From: Guillardia theta CCMP2712
Taxonomy: Eukaryota > Cryptophyceae > Pyrenomonadales > Geminigeraceae
DNA length: 64,000 nt
Assembly: GCF_000315625.1 (NCBI RefSeq)
Contig: NW_005434650.1
Span: 705,201-769,200 of the forward strand
Direction: 5' to 3'
Positions 10,860-20,871 of the stretch are shown in pieces; the first letter of the stretch is position 1, and the number at the start of each line of letters is the position of its first letter. Made by a program: the position numbers and the translations under genes. The notes under the pieces are model-generated. The model did not search any database and was not told the DNA's origin. It saw nothing but the letters and a program-made list of their open reading frames with translations.

Positions 10860-13640
10860 CTAATCATCTTCAACTTTCTGAAGACGTGCAACAGCCCTCA
10901 TAATCTTGTTTCGTGCACCAATCTTCGATATTCCTGCATCAATGAGAGCTTGCTCGTTGATCATGTACAGTGTGTCATACGTCACTCCTGATGAATGCAA
11001 GATCTTCGAACAAGTGAATCCATCCTGCAGGCCCTCGATCGTCAGCCATTCTGCAGTCAAGCGGAAAGAATCCTCGAAATCAAGAGACAAGGGTGCTCGT
11101 GTTTGAGAGGCGTTTCTCGGAGGACGCTGCTTGACGGATGTCGACTTCGCTTGCTTCTCATGCAGCACTTTGCTGAACTTGTCCTCCAAGAAGTCAGTGA
11201 TCATCTTTGGGACTCTCGTGTTTCCTATCTGACGAGCACGAGCTTTGACCTGCCCTGCAATGTCTAGTGCCGTCTTGCCGTGATAGTTCGTCCGCTCCAC
11301 ACTCAGACCTCTCCTCTCCACGAGGTCATGAACGATATCGAAGCTCAGGCTGGAGTGAGCAGCTAGCTGCAAGAGGTCATTGCCGTTGGAGTCAACGAGA
11401 GACAGAGGGTCATCCAGCTGAGCGATGAGCAACCGGTAGGACGGGAAGTGACCTTGCTGCACAGCGATCTGTAGAGCAGTCAAGTTCGAGTCGTCCCTGC
11501 GATTGATGTCCGCTTTGAATTCAAGGAGCAGCTCAATCATCTCGGTGTATCCGTTTCTAGCGCACACGTGCAATCCTGTTCCCATCCCAGCCCTCTGAGT
11601 GTTGACGTCTATCCCATGCTCCAGGTACCGCCTCGCGTGCATCAAATCTCCGAGGGAGATGGTTTTGAGGAACGCGATATCGACCCCGAGAAAGTTGACG
11701 GCAGAGTAGCTTTCCCTGTCCGTACTTTGAGGCCTCCCGGAGGTTTGAAGGACAACAGATTCTGAGCTGGCATCCTCAAGTTCCATCTCAAACTCGTTTG
11801 CCAGCTCATTTTCATTGTCAATCTTGGCATCTGACAGGGTCTCATGCTTTATCAAGCCATACTCGCTGAGCACTTTGCTTTGTTTCTCTGACATAGTTTG
11901 GAGATCAGAAGATGCTTGAAAACGCTTGTCAACTGCTTGGCTCTTCCAAAACCTGTAGAACTGCTGACTGACAAACAGCATAGTGTTTTGTGTCGCTTCT
12001 TCTTGACTTGTTTCCTCATCTGGAGCAGCTATCATATGTTCAGGATCAATGTAGCTGTCAAAGCTGTGCTGCCAACCCTTCAAGGGATCGAAGAATACAT
12101 GACATGGAAGCGGTTTGGACGTGGCAAGGAGCTTTGTGAACCTTGAGATTATGCTGCTGGGAACAGTCTTGTCGCTTTGAAGGTTCTTGACGCGCTCGTT
12201 GGTAGCACATTCCGGGTCTCTCCAATCTGGTATCAGCTTCATGTAAACAAGACCATCGCCTTGGTACCCTGTGCCTGCTGACAGCACAGTGATGTCCCTC
12301 CCAACAAAACTCCCTCCCCCTCCCCCACCCCAGGCAAGTTTACCATTGCTAAGCCCCCCACCGCCTCCACCGGAATACCCTCCTCCTCCTCCTCCAGCGA
12401 ACTTTCCTCCTCCACCCCCACCAAACCCGCCACCGCGGCTCCCTTCGCCTCCTTTGAGGAAGCTTTTAGCCCCAGCTATCTTTCCATCGTTCTGGGCACT
12501 CCCCTTAAAACCACCGCCTCCGTACGCCCAGAAGTGTCCGTCATCAAACCTTGACCCCCCAGCGGCTCCATCCTTACCTCCAGCACACCCACCATCACCA
12601 TCACCATCCCAACCATCGGGCGACAGGTTCGCGTCCTTCCCCTTCCCGCACTGCCCTGCTCCTCCCCCTCCCCCGGCCACCACGACAGGGAACCAGTTTC
12701 GCTTGAAGATCACTTTCGTAGGGATCTTAGCTTTGTACTTGGCATTCGGCAGGATCTCACGGGGAATCGGGACGATGAAAGACGCTGTCCGAGTCCCCCA
12801 CTTGGCGTCGGCAAGGAGCTTGTAAGTCGCGCCGTAAGGCCTCAAGTCCTCACCTGGCACGTCCACCGTGATGTATTTGGGGCGAGACTCCCTGCACATC
12901 GAGGTCAGACTGGGATGATGGCAAAGGAGGAAGGCAGCACTTGAGATCCCAGCCTGGTTTGTCGACGATACGGCTGGCCATGAATGATCCCCCTCCACCG
13001 CATCCTTGTGACTTCCCGCGACTCCCGATGGCTATCTTCACGGTATGCTCCTCCGTCAGTACCACCACGACCTCGAACCGTGCTCCCCCTCCCCCTGCGA
13101 AACTGTCCCATCCCTCTTCAGACGCATGTTTGCTGTCCAGCACCACTTTGGGCTGATCTCTCCCTTTCCCTGACGCTCCCTTGCAAATGATGAGGTACCT
13201 GGCAGCACGTTCCTCAACACCTCCTCCTCGATTCCTCTTCCTCAATTCCTCTTCTTCACAACTTCCATCTCACATCCTCCTCCCTCACAACAGTCAGGCG
13301 CTTACCTCCCCTGCCTCGGTATTCGGAACTCGCCGTAGCTTTGGTGGATGTAGATCCCTCTCCTAAGATCTTTCTCCAACTTCCGCCGCTGGTCCGCAGG
13401 CGGCATTTCCTCATCGAAGTCCATCATGTACTCCTCGATCGAGGATCCAGCCCCCATCGTGAGATCTCCGATGTTTTCGCACTTCACTTCCAAGTGTTCG
13501 TACCAATAGAGCCCAACATAATGGTCAACCACTGCCAGGGATCAGGTAATGGAAACCATAGCTTTGATTTCTCCAGCAGCAAGACGTGTTTCCAGGGCGA
13601 AATTCGGATGAGGAGGAACTGAGCACAGGTGGAAGCAGGG
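10860..13640 (-). CDS. Glycine-rich / ankyrin-repeat / SAM-domain protein
   Basis: Probable signalling scaffold. An upstream exon near 13532-13310 encodes an acidic segment (GDLTMGAGSSIEEYMMDFDE). The exon at about 13200-12930 begins YLIICKGASG and contains FEVVVVLTEEHTVKIAIGS followed by GGGGSF. The large exon ending at 10860 contributes VVVAGGGGGAG and a long Gly-rich stretch, then a linker. At least four ankyrin repeats follow (TGLHVCARNGYTEMIELLLE, TALQIAVQQGHF, DLLQLAAHSS, KTALDIAG). A C-terminal SAM domain closes the protein (EWLTIEGLQDGF to GARNKIMRAVARL). The Gly-rich region resembles the glycine-rich domain of ALK/LTK receptors and of some bacterial proteins, but there is no kinase. 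The join between the Gly-rich exons near 12900-13000 and the true start (perhaps 13600-13770) are unresolved. Confidence 0.75.
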
Positions 13641-13953
13641 ATCCCTACAGGAAGAGCTCTTGCCTCACTCTTCTCTTCTCCTCTGGCTACACCGGCATCG
13701 CCCTCGCACCATCACAGTCTGGCTACCGCAGTTCGCAGGCACGGCGGCAAGGATTGCATGCCATGATCAACCGATAGGTCCTGAGACCTCATCTCCACTA
13801 TGACCCGGCTGAATTGATCGACGAGAACATGGGGTAGGGGGTGGGAATATGGCCAATACTACCCGTATAAAATTGCACAAAGAATTGATAAAATTGGGGG
13901 TGTACACCAACGACTGGGGGTCTGACACCTGTGGTGGAGGCGGCTCTTCGGCC

Positions 13954-15240
13954 ATGGCCGGGAGGAACTATGGCGCGATGGAGGGAGAGGGCGCGAGGAG
14001 AACAACGACGAGAACATGCTCTCCGTCCCCTTCCTCCTACTCCTCCTCCTCCCTCTCTGCGTCCAGAAAGACGCTCTTTGTTGCTCCGATTGCTGTCTTG
14101 GCTGCCTCGCTCTCACTCCTTGCTTTCACTTTCTTGCCCACTCAGACCAATGAGAGGAGCGAGCTGGTGTCAGGAAGAAGGGGAGGAGCCTTGTTTCAGT
14201 CTCTTGCAGAGACTAGCGTCAGGACAGACAAGGCGCATCCCTACAACAGGATGATCAACTCTCCCGACCGTGTCAAGTTCATCAACACGGAATGGACTCC
14301 AGCGCAGACTGTAAATCCTCCTCCGGTTCATCCGTATCACGGAGGGTCGAGGCCTTCCAAGGTTCTTCACCGTGATTTCGAGCATGAGCCCTATGGCAAT
14401 CACCTTCCCTGGGAGAAGGGACCTGAGGGAGCCCAGGCTAAGTATGCTGAGAGTCTGGAAGACTCGAAGGCATACAGGTACATGGTTGACAAGAACGGGA
14501 TTGTGAGGAAGTGGGAAACCGATCTGCCTCTTGATCGTTATAATCCCAATCATATCGTTGTCTCCTCTGCACTGCTGGACAAGCTCTCTCCTCTACCTCC
14601 TCCATCGATTAACGCAAGGGACGTAGCGGGAGCGCTGGAAAGACACCAGAAGAACGAGATTCAGAAGAGCTTTCGAAGCATCTTTCCCAAGGGCATGTTT
14701 CATGACACCATCGTGGACTCTAGGACTGGAGCTGTTGCTCAGATCGCTGGCGTCTCACAAGAAGAATCCGTATGCCCCGGGGGGTTGTACAAGTGCAAGG
14801 ACGACTCGTGTGTCGCGCACATCTCCTACTGCCCGGGATGCGACGTGTACCCGGTGCCGGAGCATTGCTCGCTGATTCAGCCTCACAAGAGCGGTTGGAG
14901 GGTCTCAGCAGGTGACAGGAGGCTTCCTCGTGGCCCCGTTGCTGACTTGGTGGCAGTGGGGTGTGATTCGTCCAACATGCAAGAGTGCGGGATGGCGGAC
15001 GGAAACACTTTGTTTCTTCCGGTGAGCTGCTCTCAGAGGCTGTTTGTGTGATGTATCAACTTATCATGTCACATTTCATCTCGTTCATTCTTGTTCACTC
15101 ATTCAGCTCTTCCTCACTCAGTCTCGTTCTCTTCTCCCCTCCTCGATCTCAGTCCCCAGTTTGTGTTGACGCCGCACTCACTTGTTCTTGTGCAGGGAGA
15201 GGCCGTTACTGGTGGGGTTTTTGATTCCGGCCTTGCTTGA
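13954..15240 (+). CDS. Type II membrane protein, unknown function
   Basis: Not recognised. The start at 13954 (MAGRNYGAMEGEGARR) is preferred over upstream in-frame Met codons because the preceding sequence looks non-coding. A Ser/Arg-rich cytosolic head is followed by one TM helix (TLFVAPIAVLAASLSLLAFT), which suggests a signal anchor with the rest lumenal or extracellular. The body is soluble and rich in Pro/His/Arg. Near its end it carries a Cys-rich patch (CPGGLYKCKDDSC, then YCPGCDVY) that could be disulphide-bonded or metal-binding. An intron from 15022 to 15195 joins LFLP to GEAVTGGVFDSGLA in frame, and the stop is at 15238-15240. Reading through the intron would instead end at about 15051. 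The 3' end faces that of the PDZ gene 76 bp away. Confidence 0.65.
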
Positions 15241-15316
15241 ACGATATTGATGCTTTCTAGCATGCGTGTGAAATAATGAAACCGACAACATGACCTGCAA
15301 TGTACACCTGAACCCT

Positions 15317-17510
15317 TCACAAGACGCATTCTTTGGGTTGGCTCAATCTGTCTACCTCCTCCTCGATCCAGTTCAACTGCGAACAGATCAGAGCTGCACT
15401 GGTGGATCGAGAGATCCTGACAGTCTGAGAGAGCTGCTCGTGCTTGTCTCGCAGGAAGTCGGCTTTCCTCCTCTGCAAGGCAGTGAGAGACGGAGGGAGG
15501 GGCAAGTGACTTCACCTCTTGAGAAGCCTTCACGGTCATGGAGTCAAGCATCGGCTGAATGTCGGCGATCTGACAGAAGTTAGCGAACAAGAGAAGTTAG
15601 TGAACATGTGCTTGAAGATCATGGTGAGGTTGACCATGATGCGATGTTGGAAATGATGATGACAAGAATGAACTGCCAGAAATGCTGTCGGGATGTGGCG
15701 ATGTTGATGATGTGGAGATAATGTTGATGTTGATGTTGATGTTGATGTTGATCTTGTTCTTGATCTTGTTGTTGTTTTTGATGACGATGTTGTTAATGTT
15801 GTTATTGATGATGTTGGAGATGATGATGGAGGTGATGTTGGAGATAATGATGACAGAAAGTAGCATTAGCACAATGGTCACCTTGTCGTCGAACAATTCC
15901 TTGTTTCCCCTATTGCTGGCTGTGCAAGCATCCAACAGCATCTGCCGCGAGCTATCAGACGACGGCAGAGACAAGTCAAACTGTTCCTGATGGACTTCCT
16001 TGAACAACTCAGAAAGCTCATCGGCACCATCTGCACATGTTTCACTCCAACATCTCACGATGTCTCTGTCGCTCTTCTTGCCTCCCAGCTGCCTCGCACT
16101 CAGCTGCTCCTCCTGCCATGCCGCCACCTTGTTGAGTGCCGATGCTGCGAGCTCCGCGGTCAGTGGGCCCAGCTGCGTGACCTGAGGGAGGAAGAGCATA
16201 CAGACTGCATGCTGCTTGTCCGACCAGCCGTCGGCGTACTCGCAGTCGTCTCCTGAGTTCTGGAGAATGCAGTCAGTCGGAGCAAGGGCGGGCAACAAGT
16301 CCTACGTATCCATCCCGCTTCTGATGCTTTCTCTCAATGTATGACTCCACGACCCGCGGCGATCCGGGTCCCTGCATGGCAATCAGCGCAGGAGAGGAGG
16401 GGAGCGACAGGATGGCGGTACCTGATGGCAGACCTTGCACAGAGCTTCCTGGCTGCCGAAGATCAACTTACGGATGTTGGCAAGGCTCTTGCTGCATCGG
16501 TAGTCAGGGATAGGGAGAAACTCCTTCGCTCGCTCGCTCCTCCCTCCCTGCCGGCCTCCCTGCCTCCCTGCCTCCCTGCCTCACTCCCTCCCTCTATCTC
16601 CCTCCCTCCCTCACTCACCCGTACAAGCCCTCGTCGTCTATAGATCGGATGCAGCTGCCGAGGAGAATTTTGCCTCGGGCTGCTGGGCTTTCAGGGATGA
16701 TGCCGGTCACGATGTGCTGCTTCGAGCTGGGATCGATCTCGATGAACATGCCCAGGCAATGAAGCTAAGAAGCAACTCAGAGTCTCGTCGTCACGCTCTT
16801 CTCCTCTACACCTCCGGTGAGTTCAGAGGAATGGAAAAGTGGAACTGAGAAAGTTTCCCGTCCTTGTCGAAGACAGTCATGTCAAGCGAGGATGCTGCGT
16901 CCTTGTGTCAGCAGAGGTAAGAAAGAAGAGGTACAGGAGGCAGGAGGCAGGAGGCAGGAGGCAGGAGGCAGGAGGGAGGCAGGAGGCAGGAGGCAGGAGG
17001 CAGGAGGCAGGAGGTAGGAGCAGAGAGGAGGTCTGGTTACCAGTCTTATCCTGCAGCATGGCACATAGACTGTCGACGCTGGTGGGTCGCTCCCCGTTGA
17101 TCTCGATCACTTTGTCATCCACTTCTATCCCGTAGGCCCAAAACCTGCGAGTTGCTCTGGAATCAAATAAAGCACAGGGAGTGAGCAAGGAGAGGAGGAG
17201 AGGGAAGGGGAGGAGGGGAGGGACAACAGGAAAGGAGAGGAGGAGAGGAGAGGGAAAGGGAGGGGAGGGAGAGCAAGAGAGGAGGGGGGAGGAGTGGAGA
17301 GGGGGAGCAGGAGAGGAGAGGGAGGAGAGTAGCAGCCCATGGAGCAGCAGGAGCAGCAAGGGAGCTACCATCCGTATGCTCGGACATCTGAGACGAGAAG
17401 ACATTCGTCCCCGTCCAGCAGCTCCGCCCCCACCTGCTCCAGCAGCGTCTGAGCCATTGGCAGCCAGTCGTAGGTCCGGCAAGAAATCCACTGGAAGTAA
17501 AATCTAGAGA
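15317..17510 (-). CDS. PDZ-domain protein
   Basis: Multi-exon minus-strand gene. An upstream exon (about 17490-17377) reads WISCRTYDWLPMAQTLLEQ. The exon at 17152-17045 gives WAYGIEVDDKVIEINGERP then VDSLCAMLQD, the carboxylate-loop/helix pattern of a PDZ domain. The exon at about 16770-16625 begins LGMFIEIDP and contains TGIIPESPAARGKILLGS, a second PDZ core. Its helix (LANIRKLIFGSQEAL) lies on the next exon at about 16490. Downstream come VVESYIERKHQKRD and an alpha-helical region (15880-16230, TAELAASALNKVAAWQEEQ). The C-terminus is coiled and ends at 15317. Introns contain GATGTT-type repeats (15640-15860) and an AGGAGGC array (16936-17012). PDZ proteins bind C-terminal peptides, but the partner here is unknown. 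The 5' end and several joins are approximate. Confidence 0.6.
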
Positions 17511-17905
17511 TTTGTGTACGGGATTTCAATATGAGGGTACGAGCCGGGGGGGGGGGGGGGGGGGAAGGGCAGAAGAGCAGGACAGGGGGGGAGGGCAGAA
17601 GAGCAGGACAGGAGACGAGGATACAGCCTTGACGTGAAAGAGACATGAAGGTTGGTGTGAATAAAACTCATCTGCTGTGAGAGGAATAATCATGTGAATT
17701 CATTTACATCCCCATCAATGGTATAACAAATCTTTCTGCTGGAATACTGTAGATTGAACTGTTAGGGATCGGGGAGTTGTCAGGACAGCTGGAACTGATC
17801 TGGTGAGAGGATATTTCTATTCTTTTGGCGGCATGCACAAACTTAAGATCGTACACTATGAAGACGAGTCAAGTGCTCGATGAGAGGCTGTAGGGTCAAC
17901 ACAGA

Positions 17906-17939
<34 letters not shown>

Positions 17940-18029
17940 GGAGGAGGAGGAGGAGGAGGAGGAGGAGGAGGAGGAGGAGGAGGAGTATCAGTCGGGAGAG
18001 AGGAAGAGGGAAAGAAGAAGTGGTCAGGC
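17511..18029. repeat. Spacer with G19 run and GAT/GAG microsatellites
   Basis: The spacer holds a run of 19 G at 17546-17564, then unique sequence without a convincing gene. A GAT triplet array (about 17909-17938) passes directly into a GAG array (17939-17982). The unique part could contain 5' exons of the fragment at 18030-18231. Confidence 0.7.
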
Positions 18030-18231
18030 TACAGCAAGGGAAGTAAACAAGTTCACCATCTCCACGGGTGTTGCCGAATCTTCCGGACGCAGGATTGTCG
18101 TGCGGGAAAAGCCTTGGTACCCCTCGACGGACGTTTCTGATACTGTCGGGCCCTCGTCAAAGAAGAGGCAGAAGAAGAAGTTGCGGCAGTCAGCGGACCT
18201 GACTGAGTTCTTGAAACAACATGAACCTTGA
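18030..18231 (+). CDS. Possible C-terminal exon of an unknown plus-strand gene
   Basis: An open frame after a plausible acceptor encodes about 65 residues: a beta-like stretch (KFTISTGVAESSGRRIVV), a lysine/arginine patch (SSKKRQKKKLRQS, possibly a nuclear localisation signal) and the end TEFLKQHEP. The composition is protein-like, but I found no upstream exons. The opposite strand could instead carry a last exon of the neighbouring synthetase gene, so this call is weak. Confidence 0.3.
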
Positions 18232-18243
18232 AGACACGTCTCA

Positions 18244-19760
18244 ACCCCCATCGTTCACACAGGTTGCAACGGCAAGGCAAACCTCGTCGAATCTCTTCTT
18301 GAGAATGTTGGCCACCACACAATCGACCTTGTACTTCTCTATTGCCCCCGTCGCCTGTTCAGAACATCAACATGCTCTTCTGCCCTCTCTCCTTCTCCCT
18401 TCTACCTTCTTCATCAGAATCGATTCATCCGTCTCGAGCTTGAAACTGACCACAACAGCTCTAGGGCACCAGGTCTTCTGCTCCCCCCAGCCACGTCACT
18501 TGGATCCCTGGCAAGTAAGGTACACGACCTTGAGCAAAGACAGACACTTGGGTGTTGGCGTGAGGCAGATGTTCAAGTTGTCGGAGCCTGACTGTATCTT
18601 GTGTTCTTCCATCTGCTGAAGTTTCACAAGGAGATTAGAGGAGATTCTAGTCACAACAAGGTGGTCGGGGATGAAGTAGTCAGAGACAGCAGCCGCAAGG
18701 TAGATCATGGCTCTCTCTCCCGCCTGTGAATCTTTCAGACCGCAACGAAGAACAATCAACCAGGTCACCGGCTGCAGAGCTTGGCAGACATGTTTCAGCA
18801 TGAACAAGTACTCGTGCACTGTGAAACCATAACCCAAACATACAGCGGCATACGAAAACACACCAGAAGTGAACCCCAGCTGCAACAATGTGCCCTCTTC
18901 GTCCGCCTTTCGGTAAAGATTGAACAATCTGCACAGATAACTGTTGAGCTGTTCACAACTCGATCAAGATTTGGCAGGACCTCTTAGCAACCGAGTGATC
19001 GGAGCCTGAAAGTTTCGCTTTCATCCCCCAGACCTGATGCTCTTCTGGGCAGCAAACCAAGTCAGAAGAAGAATCTTGACGGCAAAGACGACCATCGACT
19101 TCTACTTGTCGAGAAGAGAGAGCATCAGCAAACAAGAGGTCCTTCAGCCTCTTGAATGGCATGTGCGATCCCTGGAGCCAACATCATCCCATGCAAAGGA
19201 CGAAGAAATTGGACTTGGGGAGTGGAGGAGTGGAGGAGCCAGGGAGGAGGGGGAGCAGGGGGAGCAGGAGGAAGGGACGGGGATAAGGCGAGGAGAGCAT
19301 GCATATGGGCAGTCTGACACCTCACGGTGCATGAATACAACAGCATATCCCTGCTCCAAGAAATACTCCGCGCTGATGCTGCCCCTGGATCCTGTGACAG
19401 CGATGCTTGGTGAGATCAGGTCAGAGGAGGAGGAGGAAGGAGGAAGGAGGAGGAGGAAGGAGGAAGGAGGAGGACCTGTGCTGAAGTTGTCGAGGAAACG
19501 TACAGTGTTCTTCTCCAGCGGGACTGTTGTTCCTCCGCTCGTTATCAAGACCAAGTTTCTCTGAGACAGGTTAGCAGCTGAAGGGGAAGGAGAAGAAACT
19601 CACTCGCTCTGACCTCAAGTGCTTGTCCACAAAGCTCCTCGTGGCCTCACACGCACTCAGACAGGACGAGGGGGCCTGGAGGCAACAGCTGTCACCAACT
19701 GATTTGCATGAGACGCTCTGCCGTCACCGGACGCGAGAAGAAGTCTGGTTCTGATGCCAT
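18244..19760 (-). CDS. PPCS: Phosphopantothenoylcysteine synthetase (coenzyme A biosynthesis)
   Basis: Ligates cysteine to 4'-phosphopantothenate, the second step of CoA synthesis. Diagnostic blocks appear in order: an N-terminal helix ([18 protein letters not shown]); [21 protein letters not shown] then [44 protein letters not shown] joined by a 45-nt intron to [17 protein letters not shown]; a second 45-nt intron; [41 protein letters not shown]; and [18 protein letters not shown]. These match the eukaryotic (human PPCS-type) enzyme, which is separate from the decarboxylase, rather than the fused bacterial CoaBC. The Met at 19760 gives [17 protein letters not shown]. The extreme C-terminus is unclear: the open frame ends near 18244, but a further short exon is possible. 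Confidence 0.88.
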
Positions 19761-20871
19761 CGCAGACATGCACCAGAGGACTACCAATGCTGTTGACCAC
19801 CTTCGCATTTGTACATTCAATCTTTGTTTTCCTTGCCTCCCACTCAATCCCAAGTCATTCCAAAACAAGTTGAAACAAGAGCAGAAAAGTTTGTCTTTGA
19901 CATGCAGTTTGCAACTTCAAGGCTCCTTCTCCGTTTCGCTCAGTCCTCGTAGCAGACAACATGTTCTGATAAACAATGATTCAAAGCATCTTCTGTCCTC
20001 TTGATCTCATCTTCTCTCTACTCCCATCTCGCTCTCTGTCTCTATCCTTCCATCATCATGCCCTCTATCGCTGCCTCCTGTCTCCTTGACTCGCCTGCAT
20101 CGCCTGCACATTCTACATCGGAATCACATAAAAGTGCAAATTATGATCATTTTGAGTATAATTATATCAAATATGGGCAATTTCATTGTCGTGTTATATA
20201 ACAATATGTGCGTTTATATATAATCGACATGAGTTATGGAAATTTCCCATCCTCTCGGGAACAATTTCACCTCTCCTACTCACAACAACATCCGCCTCCC
20301 TCCCTCCCCTCCCTCCTCCTCCTCCTCCTCCTCCTCCTCCTCCTCCTCCTCCTCCTCCTCCTCATTCTCCCTATCCCTACCCTGGCTCTCTTCCTTCTTG
20401 CTGTCCTCCCCCTCGTCATCGTCCTCATGGTTCACTTGGTTCTCAGCCTCCTAGTCCGCCCCCTCCATCCCACAATGTTTTGCTCCTCTTTATCTTCCTC
20501 CTCTGTATTCTTCTCTCTTCACACACACACACACACACACACACCTCAGATTCCACATCTTCATCCTCATCATTCCTCCCTATATGTTTCACTTTTCGTG
20601 CCAGTCCCTCCAACTTCTCGCACCTCCCAGCTCGATTTCCATGTCCTGCCTCCATTTCTCCTCACCCATTTCAACAACGATCTCCTTACCCTCCTTCCTC
20701 CTATCCATAATCCATCCCCTCGCTTCCTATTACTTCATTCCCTTCCACCGTTATCACTTTCCGTTTTCCTGCATTCTGCGAACTTGAGCGTGCATCGAGT
20801 GGTTCGTCGCCTGATTTCTTCTCAAGGTCCTTCACATTGGATGAGAATCAAGTGAGCGATCCGTCAGCGGC
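19761..20871. other. Divergent intergenic region, low complexity
   Basis: Lies between the starts of PPCS and the next plus-strand gene. An AT-rich patch at 20110-20240 is followed by a CTC array (about 20312-20363), a CA dinucleotide array (about 20519-20544) and a long C/T-rich stretch. The long plus-strand frames here (174 and 215 codons) are Ser/Leu/Pro repeats and are rejected as genes. Confidence 0.7.

Noticed and set aside
12271-12825. Proline-rich 184-codon plus-strand frame
   Set aside because: It is the antisense of the Gly-rich region (GGN codons read back as CCN), so it is a shadow.
18030-18231. Terminal minus-strand exon of PPCS
   Set aside because: None of the three minus frames here matches the expected synthetase C-terminus, while the plus frame looks more protein-like. 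I left it as a weak plus-strand exon.
20186-20855. Two overlapping long plus-strand frames
   Set aside because: Both are Ser/Pro/Leu low-complexity products of CTC and CA repeats, in two frames at once, without splice or homology support.
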